This document shows, piece by piece, positions 1 to 8,505 of a stretch of DNA of 64,000 bases; position 1 is the first letter of the stretch, and every line of letters starts with the position of its first letter. The notes under the pieces were generated by a model. The model had not been told where the DNA came from. It ran no database searches and saw nothing but the letters and a program-made list of their open reading frames with translations. The stretch is from positions 1 through 64,000 of the forward strand of contig JBBSNY010000005.1 of assembly GCA_038260305.1 (NCBI GenBank), written 5' to 3'. Position numbers and translations under genes: made by a program. This DNA is from CADCVQ01 sp038260305. Its GTDB lineage: Bacteria > Actinomycetota > Thermoleophilia > Solirubrobacterales > Solirubrobacteraceae.

Positions 1-61
1 CGCGGCCCCGGCCCGGGGCGCGCCCCCGCTGCCCCCCGCGGGGGCCGCGACGATGGCGCGA

Positions 62-784
62 TCAACTCGTCCGCACGCGTAACGCGCTCCAGCGCGCACG
101 ACGACGAGCCTTGTCCCATCCGCTCTCCGTGGCCTCATGCCAGATCAGCTTGCGCTGGCGGGCCATGGTGACCCGCAGGACGCTGCGCCGGTGTGGCGAC
201 GGCCCACTGTCGAACTCCTGGATCCAGCGCCGCTCGGATTCGGTGAAGCCCTCCCAGCGATCGCGCGGCACGCAGTCGGTGCCTTGCAGCCGCTCGAGAT
301 ACTGCTTGCGCGACTCCAGCCCGTTCGTCCCGCCGTTGATTCCCTTCGTGACCGCGACGAGGTCGCCGGCGTCCGCGGGCTTGTTCAGCGAGCGGTCGTG
401 CCAGTACCAGCCTGCGATCCTCCATCCGACCGCGTGCTCGGCCGCCTGCTCGGGATGCTGCTCCAGCGCCAGGCCAAGCTCGGCGCCCGCCCTGCGGTAG
501 TTCGATCGGCCGGTGAGCTGGATCGGACCGCGCCCCTTGAAGCGCCTGCCGTCGCCGTGCCGCGTGTTGCCGAGGTCGGTACGTCCCTCGTACTTCTCGC
601 CACTCGCGATCTCCTCGAAGTACTTCAGACCGCCTGATTCGTGCAGGACCTGAGCGAGGAACATCTGCGCCCTGGCCTGCGTGGTGATCGAGAACTCCAC
701 CATCGCCGCTTCGGCGCCCGCGGCCTCCCGCTCGGCGATCGACGACTGGACCCCTGCTGCGATCAGTGCCTCCTTGACGCTCAT
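62..784 (-). CDS. GH19-type (chitinase class I) cell-wall hydrolase / endolysin
   Basis: Predicted 240-residue glycosidase that cuts chitin or peptidoglycan glycan strands. LHESGG carries the probable catalytic Glu49, and GRGPIQLTGR at residues 84-93 is the GH19 groove signature. After about residue 180 comes a basic Arg/Trp-rich tail that may bind wall polymers. No signal peptide or membrane helix is visible, so export would need a holin, lysis or another route, as for phage endolysins. The ATG at 784 is chosen because it overlaps the stop of the upstream peptidase gene (ATGA) and the conserved domain starts soon after. The reading frame is open further upstream, but that part lies inside the neighbour and is low-complexity Arg. 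Family call is firm; the biological role (phage remnant or own lysin) is not known. Confidence 0.85.
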   Translation of the reverse strand: MSVKEALIAAGVQSSIAEREAAGAEAAMVEFSITTQARAQMFLAQVLHESGGLKYFEEIASGEKYEGRTDLGNTRHGDGRRFKGRGPIQLTGRSNYRRAGAELGLALEQHPEQAAEHAVGWRIAGWYWHDRSLNKPADAGDLVAVTKGINGGTNGLESRKQYLERLQGTDCVPRDRWEGFTESERRWIQEFDSGPSPHRRSVLRVTMARQRKLIWHEATESGWDKARRRARWSALRVRTS

Positions 785-1230
785 CGCGATCGCCCGTGCC
801 AATCGCGGCGCGGGCCGCTGTCGACGTGGATGAAGTGATCGCTCACGTCCGGGTAGTCGCCGACGCCCCCGCGGCCACCGGCCGTCCACGGCTCAGTCGC
901 GCCGAAGCGCCAGCGTGCGCTCTTCGCCCAGTCCGCGACGGAACCCTCGGCGAACTCCACGTCGACGGCGACGCTGCCTGGTCCGTGCTCGTAGATGTGC
1001 TGGCTGTCCTCCTCGCCGTGCACCGCGGCGTTGTGGGCGACCGTGCGATAGCCCGAGTGCACGGAGCCGGCGCCGTACTTCTCGCGCAGCGGCTCGAGCA
1101 TGTGCAGGCACAGCTCGGTCAGCCCGGCAATCGCGGCCATCGGCACAGGCGTGCCGTCGCGGCAATCGAACTCCTCGATGACGAAGTGCGGCGACAATCG
1201 GTGGCGAGTGGCTTTGGCGACGGTTGCCAT
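781..1230 (-). CDS. Peptidase M15-type D-Ala-D-Ala carboxypeptidase-like lysin
   Basis: 149-residue zinc peptidase of the Peptidase_M15_3 type, which cleaves peptidoglycan stem peptides. SGYRT at residues 59-63 is the family signature. Likely zinc ligands are His78 (in SQH), Asp90 (in AVDVEF) and His135 (in FIHVD). The ATG at 1230 is preceded by AAAGGAG at good distance. The gene ends in a 4-base ATGA overlap with the GH19 hydrolase, so one transcript would give a glycan-cutting plus peptide-cutting pair. No signal peptide is seen. It is divergent from the large kinase gene at 1413. The domain is clear; a role in phage-type lysis, predation or wall turnover is inference. Confidence 0.85.
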   Translation of the reverse strand: MATVAKATRHRLSPHFVIEEFDCRDGTPVPMAAIAGLTELCLHMLEPLREKYGAGSVHSGYRTVAHNAAVHGEEDSQHIYEHGPGSVAVDVEFAEGSVADWAKSARWRFGATEPWTAGGRGGVGDYPDVSDHFIHVDSGPRRDWHGRSR

Positions 1231-1412
1231 GTCAGCTCTCCTTTGCATGGTTGGTGGTGGGATAGCCGCAACCTGTCGCCCGATCGCCTCCGCGAACATC
1301 CCCTCGTGTGGTGAACCGCGTCACCCATCGGGCCCGCCCACACGTGCATCGTGATTCGCGAACTCGGGCGATTCGGCGGCCCCAGCCGCGATACGCTCGG
1401 AGCGTCGGAGCC

Positions 1413-4400
1413 ATGGACGACCTCACGCGCGATTCGTCGGCTGTCGTGCCGGCGCTCACCAGCGTCAGCGGATTGCTTGCGGGCCGCTACCGGGTCCGCT
1501 CGCGGCTCGGACGGGGCGCGATGAAGGAGGTCTTCCTCGCCTACGACGAGCGTCTTGACCGCGAGGTCGCCCTGGCGATCGTCGTCGGAGCCGACGGCGA
1601 TCTCGCGCGAGCGCGCGTCACGCGCGAGGCACAGGTCACCGGCCGCCTCGGCGACCACCCGAACGTCATCACCGTCTACGACAGCGGTGAGCTCGACGGG
1701 GTCCCGTACCTCGTCCTGCGAGCGATGCGCGGCGGCTCGCTCGCCGACCTGCTGGACCGCGGGCGTCCAAGCTTCGCCGACGCGATCCGCCTCGGCGGCG
1801 AGATCGCCGCGGCGCTCGCCCACGCGCACAAGCACGGCGTCGTGCACCGCGACGTCAAGCCCGACAATGTCTGGCTCGCAAGCGACGGCCGCGCCGCGCT
1901 CGGCGACTTCGGCATCGCCTACCGGGCCGGGCAGGATCGCCTCACGGCCGAGGGCGGGATCCTCGGCACCGTGCGCTACCTCGCGCCGGAGCGCATTCGC
2001 GGCGAGGCGACCGCGGCCGGCGACCTCTACGCGCTCGGCGTCACGCTCTACGAGCTCGTGACCGGGCGCCCGCCGTTTTCGGGAACGGACCCGGACTCCG
2101 TCCTGCACCAGCATCTATCCGTCGCGCCGGAGGTGCCGTCGCGTCGCGAGCCCGGGGTGCCGGCGGCACTCGAGCGCCTCATCCTCGAGCTGCTGGCCAA
2201 GCGTCCCGAGCGCCGCCCCCGCTCCGCACACGAGGTCGTGCTGATGCTCGCCGGAATGCATGCCTCCGCGGGCCACAGGGCGCGCCCCGCGGGCGTCGCG
2301 GACGAGGACGGGCCCGCGACGTCCGAGCGCGGCGGGAGGCCGAAGCCCTCGACGGTCAGCGCCCGCCGCGAGAGCGCGCGTCGCGTGCTGTCGGTCCTCG
2401 CGGTCAGCGCCGACGTCGGCGATCCCGAGGCGTTGCATCGCGTCCTCGACGAGGGTGCGGCCGTCATCGAGCACCACGGCGGCAGCGTCGAGCGCTATCT
2501 CGGCGACACGCTCGTCGCGATCTTCGGGCTCGTCGACTCGCAGGGCGACGATGCTCTGCGAGCGGCTCGGGCAGCCGTCGCGCTGTGCGCCGAGCGCGCC
2601 GAGCTGCGCATCGGCATCGAGACGGGCGAGGTCTTCCTCGGCAGCGATCGCAGCGGCGCGCCGATCGCGACCGGCGTCCCGATCGCGGCGGCCGGACGGC
2701 TCGCCGAACGAGCGGCCCGCGGCGAGATCCTGCTCGGCGACAACACCCGCGCGGCGATGGGCCGCGATGCGACGATCGACGTCGACAGCGGTGCGCTGCT
2801 GAATCTTGACCCCGAGCGGCCGGGGCTGCTGCGCACGCCGGGGACGCCGTTCGTCGGCCGCGCGCGCGAGCTCGGCGCGCTGCTCTCGGCGTTCGCCCAG
2901 GTGCGCGAGGAGGGGACGTGCCGGCTCGTCACGGTCGTCGGCGCAGCCGGAATCGGGAAGTCCCGCCTCGCCGGCGAGTTCCTGGCGGCGGTCGGCGACA
3001 AGGCGATGGTGCTGGCGGGCCGCTGCGTCGCCTACGGGGAGGGCACGACGTACCGCGCGCTGGCCGAGATCGTCCGCGGGCTCGGGCCCGACCCGCGCCG
3101 GCGCGTCGAGCAGCTGCTCGACGGCGACCAGCAGGCGATCCGCGGGCTTCTCGGCGCCGTCGGCCTGTCGGATGAACCCGCGCAGGCGGAGGAGACGGCG
3201 TGGGCGCTGCGCCGGCTGCTGCAGCGCCTCGCGCGCGACCGGCCGCTCGTCGTCGCCGTCGAGGACATCCACTGGGCCGATGACGCGCTGCTCGACCTGC
3301 TCGACCATGTCGTCGCGCTGTCGGGCGGCTCACCGATCCTGCTCGTGTGCCTGACGCGACCCGACCTCCTCGAAGATCGTCCGACCTGGCGCGCGACGCA
3401 TCGCGGTCGCTCGCTGCTCGAGCTCGGCGCGCTCGGCGACGAGGAGGCCCGAGCGCTCGCCGAGCGGTTGGGCGCGACCGGCCCGGCGGCGCGGATCGCC
3501 GCGCGCGCTGAGGGCAACCCGCTGTTCGTCGAGCAGCTCGTCGCTGTCGACGCGGGCCAGGACACAGCCGAGCTTCCGGCCAGCATCCAGGCCGTGCTCG
3601 CCGCGCGCATCGACCGCCTTGAGGAGGGTGAGCGGACGCTGCTGCGCCATGCCGCCGTCGAGGGGCGCACGTTCCACAGTGGCCCGCTGGGCGCGGCGCT
3701 GCCCGAGGACGAGCGCCCCGCGATCGGCGCGTGCCTGGGCACGCTCACGGAGAAGGGCCTGATCGGCCCGGATCGCCCTGAGTTCGCTGGCGAGAACGCG
3801 TTTCGCTTCACCCACGCACTGATCCGCGACGCGGCCTACGCGGGCATCCCGAAGGAGCGCCGTGCTCACCTGCACAGCGACCTCGCGGCGTGGCTCGAGT
3901 GCAAACCCGAGGCGGCCGACGAGATCGTCGGCTTCCACTTCGAGCAGGCTTGCGTGCTGGCGGCCGAGCTCGGCCGGGCCGGACGGCGCGAGCGCGACCT
4001 CGCCCGACGCGCGGTCGGGCGCTTGGAGTCCGCCTCGCAGGCGGCGCTCGCGCGCCGTGACCCAGCGACGGCGAGCACCTTCCTCGAGCGCTCGCTGGCC
4101 CTCCTCGACGACGATGACGCAGCGCGCGAGCACCTGCTCCCCGGGCTCGGAGCCTCGCTCTTCGAGGCCGGCCGCATGACGGATGCGACCCGTGTCCTAG
4201 ACCAAGCGATCGCCGGGTCGCTCGATCCGCGCAGCACGGCGCGCGCCCGCATCGAGCGCGAGATCGTTCGCCTCGAGGCCGACACCCGCGCGGGGACTGA
4301 GCAGTCGCGGCTCGTGGCCGACGCCGTGATGCCGCTGCTCGAGCGCGACGGCGATCTGCGCGGCCAGAGCCGCGCGTGGTCGCTGCGTGCTCAGCTCGCA

Positions 4401-5228
4401 TGGACGTCGGGGCACATGCGGCGCGCGGACGAGGCGTTCCAGCTTGCCGCCGGGTGCGCCACCCGCGCCGGCGACGGCCGCGAGCTGTTCGACATCGTCG
4501 GCTGGCGCGCGACCGCGGCGCTTCTCGGCCCGACGCACGTCGACGCGGCGATCCGGCAGTGCGAGGAGTTCCGCGAGATTGTCAGCGCGAGCCCGGTCGC
4601 GCTCACGTGGGTGATCAACCCGCTCGCCGTGCTGCATGCCATGAAAGGGGACTTCGAGATCGCCGACGCGTACGTTCGGGAGGCCAACGAGACACTCGCC
4701 AAGCTTGGCGGCTTCGTCGCGGGCGTCTCGCATCAGGAGGCGCACGTCCGACTGCTGGCTGGCCGGCCGGACCTCGCCGAGATCCCGCTTCGCGAGGGGA
4801 TCGAGAACCTCTCCGAGATGGGCGAGGGGCGGGCGCTGGCAACGACGACGGCGATGCTCGCGCAGGCGGTCTTCGAGCAGGGTCGCGCGGAGGAGGCCGA
4901 CGAGCTGTGCCGCGTGACGGAGCACGCCGCAGCGCCGGACGACATCGTCACGCAGGCGATCTGGCGCGGCGTTCGGGCCCGGCTGCTGGCCAGCGAGGGC
5001 CGCTGCGGCGAGGCCGTCGCCCAGGCTCGCGACGCCGTCTCGCTGATCGAGGTCACCGACCTGCTCGCCCATCACGCAGACGCACTACTGGACCTCGCCG
5101 ACGTGCTGTCGGCCTGCTCGCGTCGCGACGCGGCCGAGGACGCCATCCGCTCCGCGCTCGAGCTGTGCGAGCGCAAGGGCAACGTCGCCACGGCGGCACG
5201 GGCGCGTTCGCTGCGCGGCGCTTCGTGA
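1413..5228 (+). CDS. Ser/Thr kinase - degenerate cyclase - AAA ATPase - TPR regulator
   Basis: Large cytoplasmic signalling protein, 1271 residues. Order: protein kinase (about 24-285), class III cyclase-like domain (about 350-470), AAA_16/STAND-like ATPase (Walker A GAAGIGKS at 510-517, Walker B near 615) and a long TPR-type helical region to the end. The kinase keeps HRD (Asp147) and DFG (Asp165). The usual beta-3 lysine is Ala55 in VALA, while a lysine (Lys38) sits in the glycine-rich loop GRGAMKEV, the arrangement known from eukaryotic WNK kinases. The cyclase part lacks the first metal Asp and the catalytic Asn (IAAAGRL), so it is probably regulatory. The ATG at 1413 follows CGGAG; an upstream in-frame start would add 35 Arg-rich residues. 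Domain calls are strong; the stimulus and target are unknown. Confidence 0.88.
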   Translation: MDDLTRDSSAVVPALTSVSGLLAGRYRVRSRLGRGAMKEVFLAYDERLDREVALAIVVGADGDLARARVTREAQVTGRLGDHPNVITVYDSGELDGVPYLVLRAMRGGSLADLLDRGRPSFADAIRLGGEIAAALAHAHKHGVVHRDVKPDNVWLASDGRAALGDFGIAYRAGQDRLTAEGGILGTVRYLAPERIRGEATAAGDLYALGVTLYELVTGRPPFSGTDPDSVLHQHLSVAPEVPSRREPGVPAALERLILELLAKRPERRPRSAHEVVLMLAGMHASAGHRARPAGVADEDGPATSERGGRPKPSTVSARRESARRVLSVLAVSADVGDPEALHRVLDEGAAVIEHHGGSVERYLGDTLVAIFGLVDSQGDDALRAARAAVALCAERAELRIGIETGEVFLGSDRSGAPIATGVPIAAAGRLAERAARGEILLGDNTRAAMGRDATIDVDSGALLNLDPERPGLLRTPGTPFVGRARELGALLSAFAQVREEGTCRLVTVVGAAGIGKSRLAGEFLAAVGDKAMVLAGRCVAYGEGTTYRALAEIVRGLGPDPRRRVEQLLDGDQQAIRGLLGAVGLSDEPAQAEETAWALRRLLQRLARDRPLVVAVEDIHWADDALLDLLDHVVALSGGSPILLVCLTRPDLLEDRPTWRATHRGRSLLELGALGDEEARALAERLGATGPAARIAARAEGNPLFVEQLVAVDAGQDTAELPASIQAVLAARIDRLEEGERTLLRHAAVEGRTFHSGPLGAALPEDERPAIGACLGTLTEKGLIGPDRPEFAGENAFRFTHALIRDAAYAGIPKERRAHLHSDLAAWLECKPEAADEIVGFHFEQACVLAAELGRAGRRERDLARRAVGRLESASQAALARRDPATASTFLERSLALLDDDDAAREHLLPGLGASLFEAGRMTDATRVLDQAIAGSLDPRSTARARIEREIVRLEADTRAGTEQSRLVADAVMPLLERDGDLRGQSRAWSLRAQLAWTSGHMRRADEAFQLAAGCATRAGDGRELFDIVGWRATAALLGPTHVDAAIRQCEEFREIVSASPVALTWVINPLAVLHAMKGDFEIADAYVREANETLAKLGGFVAGVSHQEAHVRLLAGRPDLAEIPLREGIENLSEMGEGRALATTTAMLAQAVFEQGRAEEADELCRVTEHAAAPDDIVTQAIWRGVRARLLASEGRCGEAVAQARDAVSLIEVTDLLAHHADALLDLADVLSACSRRDAAEDAIRSALELCERKGNVATAARARSLRGAS

Positions 5229-5351
5229 CGTCGCCGGGATGAGATCACTCACACCGTTGAGGGAGCGACTTCGTCAGTGGGATCAGTGATACTCCGACCT
5301 GCCTCGCTCAGGGACACGCGCTCACTCACCTTCCAGTCCAAAGGATCCGAC

Positions 5352-5693
5352 ATGTCATACCGACCGGCGTTCGACGACACGGCGTTCATCAAGAACGGCA
5401 GCCTGCTGGTATCCGGCAACTCACCGAGGCTCGAGGGCTACACGCTGGTCTATCGCAACGTCACCCTCCAGCAGGGCGTCATGATTCACTCCCTGGAGGC
5501 GCCCAAGCAAGCACAGTGGGACATGGCCGTGCCGGCAGCCGACTTCGACGAAGCCCATCCACTGCTCGCCTTCGGCATGGAGACCCACGTGCGGGAGGTC
5601 GTCCCAGGCGACCTCGGCACGACGCCGACGTTCGTTTCGGCGACATGGGCCGAGAACCTGACGATCAAGAACCTTGACGTCGAGCAGGCATAG
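5352..5693 (+). CDS. Small hypothetical protein paired with haem peroxidase
   Basis: 113 residues, no recognised family. It has no signal peptide or membrane helix and looks like a compact beta-rich protein (alternating hydrophobic residues, e.g. GYTLVYRNVTLQQGVMIHSL). The ATG at 5352 follows AAAGGA; an earlier in-frame start at 5277 lacks such a site. It ends 10 bases before the peroxidase start, so the two are almost surely co-transcribed and may act together, for example as substrate-binding or accessory partner. Function cannot be stated. Confidence 0.7.
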   Translation: MSYRPAFDDTAFIKNGSLLVSGNSPRLEGYTLVYRNVTLQQGVMIHSLEAPKQAQWDMAVPAADFDEAHPLLAFGMETHVREVVPGDLGTTPTFVSATWAENLTIKNLDVEQA

Positions 5694-5703
5694 GGGTCGC
5701 TGG

Positions 5704-7197
5704 ATGTCCGACGAGTATGAGGAGCCCGTCCCGGGTCCGCACCACGGCTCGAGCCCGCCGCGCGGACTCGACAGCGGGCGCGGCCGGTTCGGGCGGATGT
5801 TCCCGCTCCTGCCGGCACATCCGCTCCCCGCCGACATGCTGCGGGCGGTGGCGGAGATCATGACACCGGAGCGCGCAAGCGGGGCGAACCCCAACATCCC
5901 CGCGGGATACACATACCTCGGCCAGTTCATCGGCCACGACATCACGTTCGATCCGAATTCACAGCTTGGCGAGGTGAACGATCCCGCCGCCCTGACCAGC
6001 TTCCGCAGCCCCCGGCTGGACCTCGACTCGGTCTACGGATCGGGTCCCGACGATCAGCCGTTTCTGTACGACTGGGACGATACTCCCGACCCAGGAGTGA
6101 AGCTGCTCGTCGGCCACAACGTGATCGATGGGACTCGCGCCGTCAGAGACCTCCCGCGAAACGACCAGCACCGCGCGCTGATCGGCGATCCTCGCAACGA
6201 CGTGCACGTGATCATCGCGCAGCTGCACCTGCTGTTCATCCGCTTCCACAACAGTGTCGTCGACCACGTCTTTGACCGCCAGCACCTCCGCAACAAGGAG
6301 CTCTTCGAGGAGGCCCGGCGGATCGTGCGCTGGCACTACCAATGGATTGTCGTGCACGACTTCTTGCGCAGGGTGGTCGGCACGGCGATGGCCGACGCGG
6401 TGCGCGGGCCGCAGCTGGCCTGGCCCGCGGTGCAACGGCGTTGCTACCACTGGGAAGGCGAGCCGTTTATCCCCGTCGAATTCTCCGGGGCCGCGTACCG
6501 GTTCGGTCACAGCATGGTGCGAGACACCTATCAGCTCAACGACCGGCCCCCCAACCCGGAGTTCCCTGGCCTGAAGATCTTCCCGAAGGGAACCCCGGGA
6601 CCACCCGAAACGCACCTCACCGGACACCGTGAGCTCATCCCCGAGCTCGAGATCCAGTGGGAGTACTTCTACGAGCTGGCGCCGTTTGACCCCCCGCACC
6701 GTCCCCAGCCGAGCCTGCTGATCGACCAGGCGATCGCAATCAGGCTGTCCAGGCTCCCGCAGCAGGTGGCCGATGATCACGTCCTGGCGCTGCTCGACCT
6801 CCGCCGCGGGGACGCGCTCGGACTGCCGTCGGGGCCCGACGTGGCCCGCACGATGGGTGAGACACCCCTCACGGAGGCTCAGCTGTTTCCCCCGGCGTTG
6901 CCGCAGCCCGATCTCACACCAGAGCAGCGCCGCGCGTGCGTCGACGCGACGCCGCTGTGGTACTACGTTCTCAGTGAGGCGCAAGCCCATGTGGGCGTAC
7001 GCCTCGGACCGGTGGGCGGCCGGATCGTCGCCGAGGTGCTCCTCGGCCTGCTCGAAGCGGATCCAAGCTCCTACCTGCGGTGCGATCCTGCCTGGGTTCC
7101 GGACACGCTAGTCGCCGATCTGAAGGACTTCACCATGCCCGACCTCGTGCGCTTCACCACCGAGGGCGACCCGCCTCCCGACCTCGGGTTGGATTGA
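5704..7197 (+). CDS. Animal-type haem peroxidase
   Basis: 497-residue member of the peroxidase-cyclooxygenase (animal haem peroxidase) family, which uses H2O2 to oxidise halides or organic substrates. Signatures in order: YLGQFIGHDITF with the distal His78; LDLDSVYGSG; a helix with LLFIRFHN; and FRFGHS-like YRFGHSMVRDTY, which carries the proximal haem-ligand His. No Sec signal peptide is seen, so it may be cytoplasmic or exported by another path. The ATG at 5704 is close behind the small 113-residue partner gene. It is shorter than vertebrate enzymes (no propeptide) but typical of bacterial members. Family assignment is firm; substrate unknown. Confidence 0.88.
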   Translation: MSDEYEEPVPGPHHGSSPPRGLDSGRGRFGRMFPLLPAHPLPADMLRAVAEIMTPERASGANPNIPAGYTYLGQFIGHDITFDPNSQLGEVNDPAALTSFRSPRLDLDSVYGSGPDDQPFLYDWDDTPDPGVKLLVGHNVIDGTRAVRDLPRNDQHRALIGDPRNDVHVIIAQLHLLFIRFHNSVVDHVFDRQHLRNKELFEEARRIVRWHYQWIVVHDFLRRVVGTAMADAVRGPQLAWPAVQRRCYHWEGEPFIPVEFSGAAYRFGHSMVRDTYQLNDRPPNPEFPGLKIFPKGTPGPPETHLTGHRELIPELEIQWEYFYELAPFDPPHRPQPSLLIDQAIAIRLSRLPQQVADDHVLALLDLRRGDALGLPSGPDVARTMGETPLTEAQLFPPALPQPDLTPEQRRACVDATPLWYYVLSEAQAHVGVRLGPVGGRIVAEVLLGLLEADPSSYLRCDPAWVPDTLVADLKDFTMPDLVRFTTEGDPPPDLGLD

Positions 7198-7210
7198 GCA
7201 ACCGCTGCCC

Positions 7211-7227
7211 GTCCACGTACAGTGGAC
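7211..7227. promoter_or_regulatory. Inverted repeat before the FHA gene
   Basis: Perfect 6-base inverted repeat GTCCAC-N5-GTGGAC in the 34-base gap between the peroxidase stop and the FHA-HTH start. It could be an operator or a weak terminator; there is no T tract. The FHA gene itself lacks a clear ribosome site, so the repeat lies in or near its promoter. Confidence 0.35.
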
Positions 7228-7231
7228 CGAC

Positions 7232-7909
7232 ATGGAATTGCCCCACGCCCTCCACCGCGCCACCCCCGCCGAGCTCAAGCAGCGCATCGCGGCCGAGCGC
7301 CTCGGGCGGCCGTTCCTGCTGTACCGCGACGGTGAGCACGCGCAGCAGATCCTCGACCTCGGCGACGCGCCGGAGCGGCTGACGATCGGGCGCAGCGCGT
7401 CCAACGGGCTCGCGCTGGCGTGGGACGGCGAGGTCTCGCGCGTCCACGCGAGCCTCGAGCGCTTCGGCGACGAGTGGACCTTCGTCGACGACGGCGGCTC
7501 GCACAACGGATCGTTCATCGACGGGGAACGGGTCTACGGCCGCGCTCGCCTGCGCGACGGCGACGCGATCGGGCTCGGATGCACGGTCGTGGTGTTCCGC
7601 AGCCCGACGGGGCGCGAGTCGCTGCCGACGATGACCTCGCGCCAGCGCGCGATGCCGGCGATCACGGATGCGCAGCGTCGCGTCCTCGTCGCGCTCTGTC
7701 GCCCGTGCGCGGATAGCTCGTTCGCCGTGCCCGCCACGAACCGCCAGATCGCCGACGAGCTCGTGCTCGGCGTCGAGACGATCAAGACGCACATGCGGGC
7801 GCTGTTCGACGCGTTCGCGCTGGACAAGCTGCCCCACAACAAGCGCGCGGCGCTCGCGCAGCGGGCGTTCGAGACGGGAGCCGTGACGCCCCAGGATCTC
7901 GCCCCCTGA
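7232..7909 (+). CDS. FHA domain protein with C-terminal helix-turn-helix
   Basis: 225 residues. An FHA phosphothreonine-binding domain spans about 25-125: GRS at 53-55, SRVHA at 69-73 and HNGS at 91-94 are the expected phosphopeptide-binding loops. The C-terminal 60 residues contain NRQIADELVLGVETIKTHM, which resembles a LuxR/winged-type recognition helix pair. Such a protein could link Ser/Thr kinase signalling to transcription, and a kinase gene lies about 2 kb upstream; that link is inference. Start ATG 7232 has no strong Shine-Dalgarno site. The FHA call is strong, the HTH call moderate. Confidence 0.82.
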   Translation: MELPHALHRATPAELKQRIAAERLGRPFLLYRDGEHAQQILDLGDAPERLTIGRSASNGLALAWDGEVSRVHASLERFGDEWTFVDDGGSHNGSFIDGERVYGRARLRDGDAIGLGCTVVVFRSPTGRESLPTMTSRQRAMPAITDAQRRVLVALCRPCADSSFAVPATNRQIADELVLGVETIKTHMRALFDAFALDKLPHNKRAALAQRAFETGAVTPQDLAP

Positions 7910-7981
7910 GAGCTACTGTGATGCATCGCACGCTGCGATTGCTGTATCACGGGACCGTTGCTGCCGATCACCTCTGTAACA

Positions 7982-8000
7982 GCGCCCGAGGCTCGGGCGC
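7982..8000 (+). promoter_or_regulatory. Leader hairpin upstream of the CAP-domain gene
   Basis: GCGCCCGAG and CTCGGGCGC form a perfect 9-base inverted repeat with almost no loop, just before the ribosome site of the CAP gene. A second inverted repeat, ATCGCA-CGC-TGCGAT, lies at 7925-7939. They could be a 5'-UTR stem and an operator, or a terminator for the FHA gene. Confidence 0.35.
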
Positions 8001-8019
8001 CCACCCAGAGAGGAACACC

Positions 8020-8466
8020 ATGTCGACCACCACCAGCGCAGATCCGGTCCTGGACGCCCAGGAGAAGGCGCTTTGCAAGGCCATCAACAAGTTCCGTGCC
8101 GACAACGGCCACCCGTCGCTCAAGGTGTCGGTCGCGCTCGTGCGCGCCGCCGAGTGGATGAGCAAGGACATGGCCCACAACGACAACTTCGACCACATCG
8201 ACAGCCACGGTCGCGACTTCGCTTCGCGCCTGAACGCGTTCGGCTACAACAAGCCGACGAAGGGCGAGAACATCGCCGCCGGCGAGAGCGCCGCGGCAGC
8301 GACGATCGCGCAGTGGAAGAACTCGCCGCCGCACCGCTCGATCATGCTCAACTCGAAGTTCAAGGTCATGGGGGTCGGCCGCGCGCAGAATGCCGACTCG
8401 ACGTACGGGTGGTACTGGACCGCCGACTTCGGCGGCACCGTCACCCGCACGATGCCGATCGGCTGA
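8020..8466 (+). CDS. CAP (SCP/PR1-like) domain protein
   Basis: 148 residues, almost all CAP domain. The cavity residues expected for the family are visible: His59 (FDHID), Glu83 (GEN) and His105 (PPHRSIML). Bacterial CAP proteins are usually secreted, but this one starts MSTTTSADP with no signal peptide. An upstream in-frame start at 7918 would add a 34-residue segment without a clear signal sequence either. The ATG at 8020 is preceded by AGAGAGGA. It ends convergently against rpmA with a hairpin between. Domain call is firm; function is unknown beyond wall- or lipid-associated roles reported for the family. Confidence 0.85.
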   Translation: MSTTTSADPVLDAQEKALCKAINKFRADNGHPSLKVSVALVRAAEWMSKDMAHNDNFDHIDSHGRDFASRLNAFGYNKPTKGENIAAGESAAAATIAQWKNSPPHRSIMLNSKFKVMGVGRAQNADSTYGWYWTADFGGTVTRTMPIG

Positions 8467-8478
8467 GCCTCCCGACGG

Positions 8479-8503
8479 CGGCGCCGCGGCGCCCGCGGCG
8501 CCG
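8479..8503. terminator. Bidirectional hairpin between CAP gene and rpmA
   Basis: A perfect 10-base stem, CGGCGCCGCG / CGCGGCGCCG, with loop GCGCC fills the 39-base gap between the convergent CAP and rpmA genes. It has no T tract on either side, as is common in very GC-rich genomes. Confidence 0.6.
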
Positions 8504-8505
8504 GC

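Noticed and set aside
62..1230. Prophage call
   Set aside because: Only lysins are present; no integrase, holin, portal, capsid or tail gene within the window.
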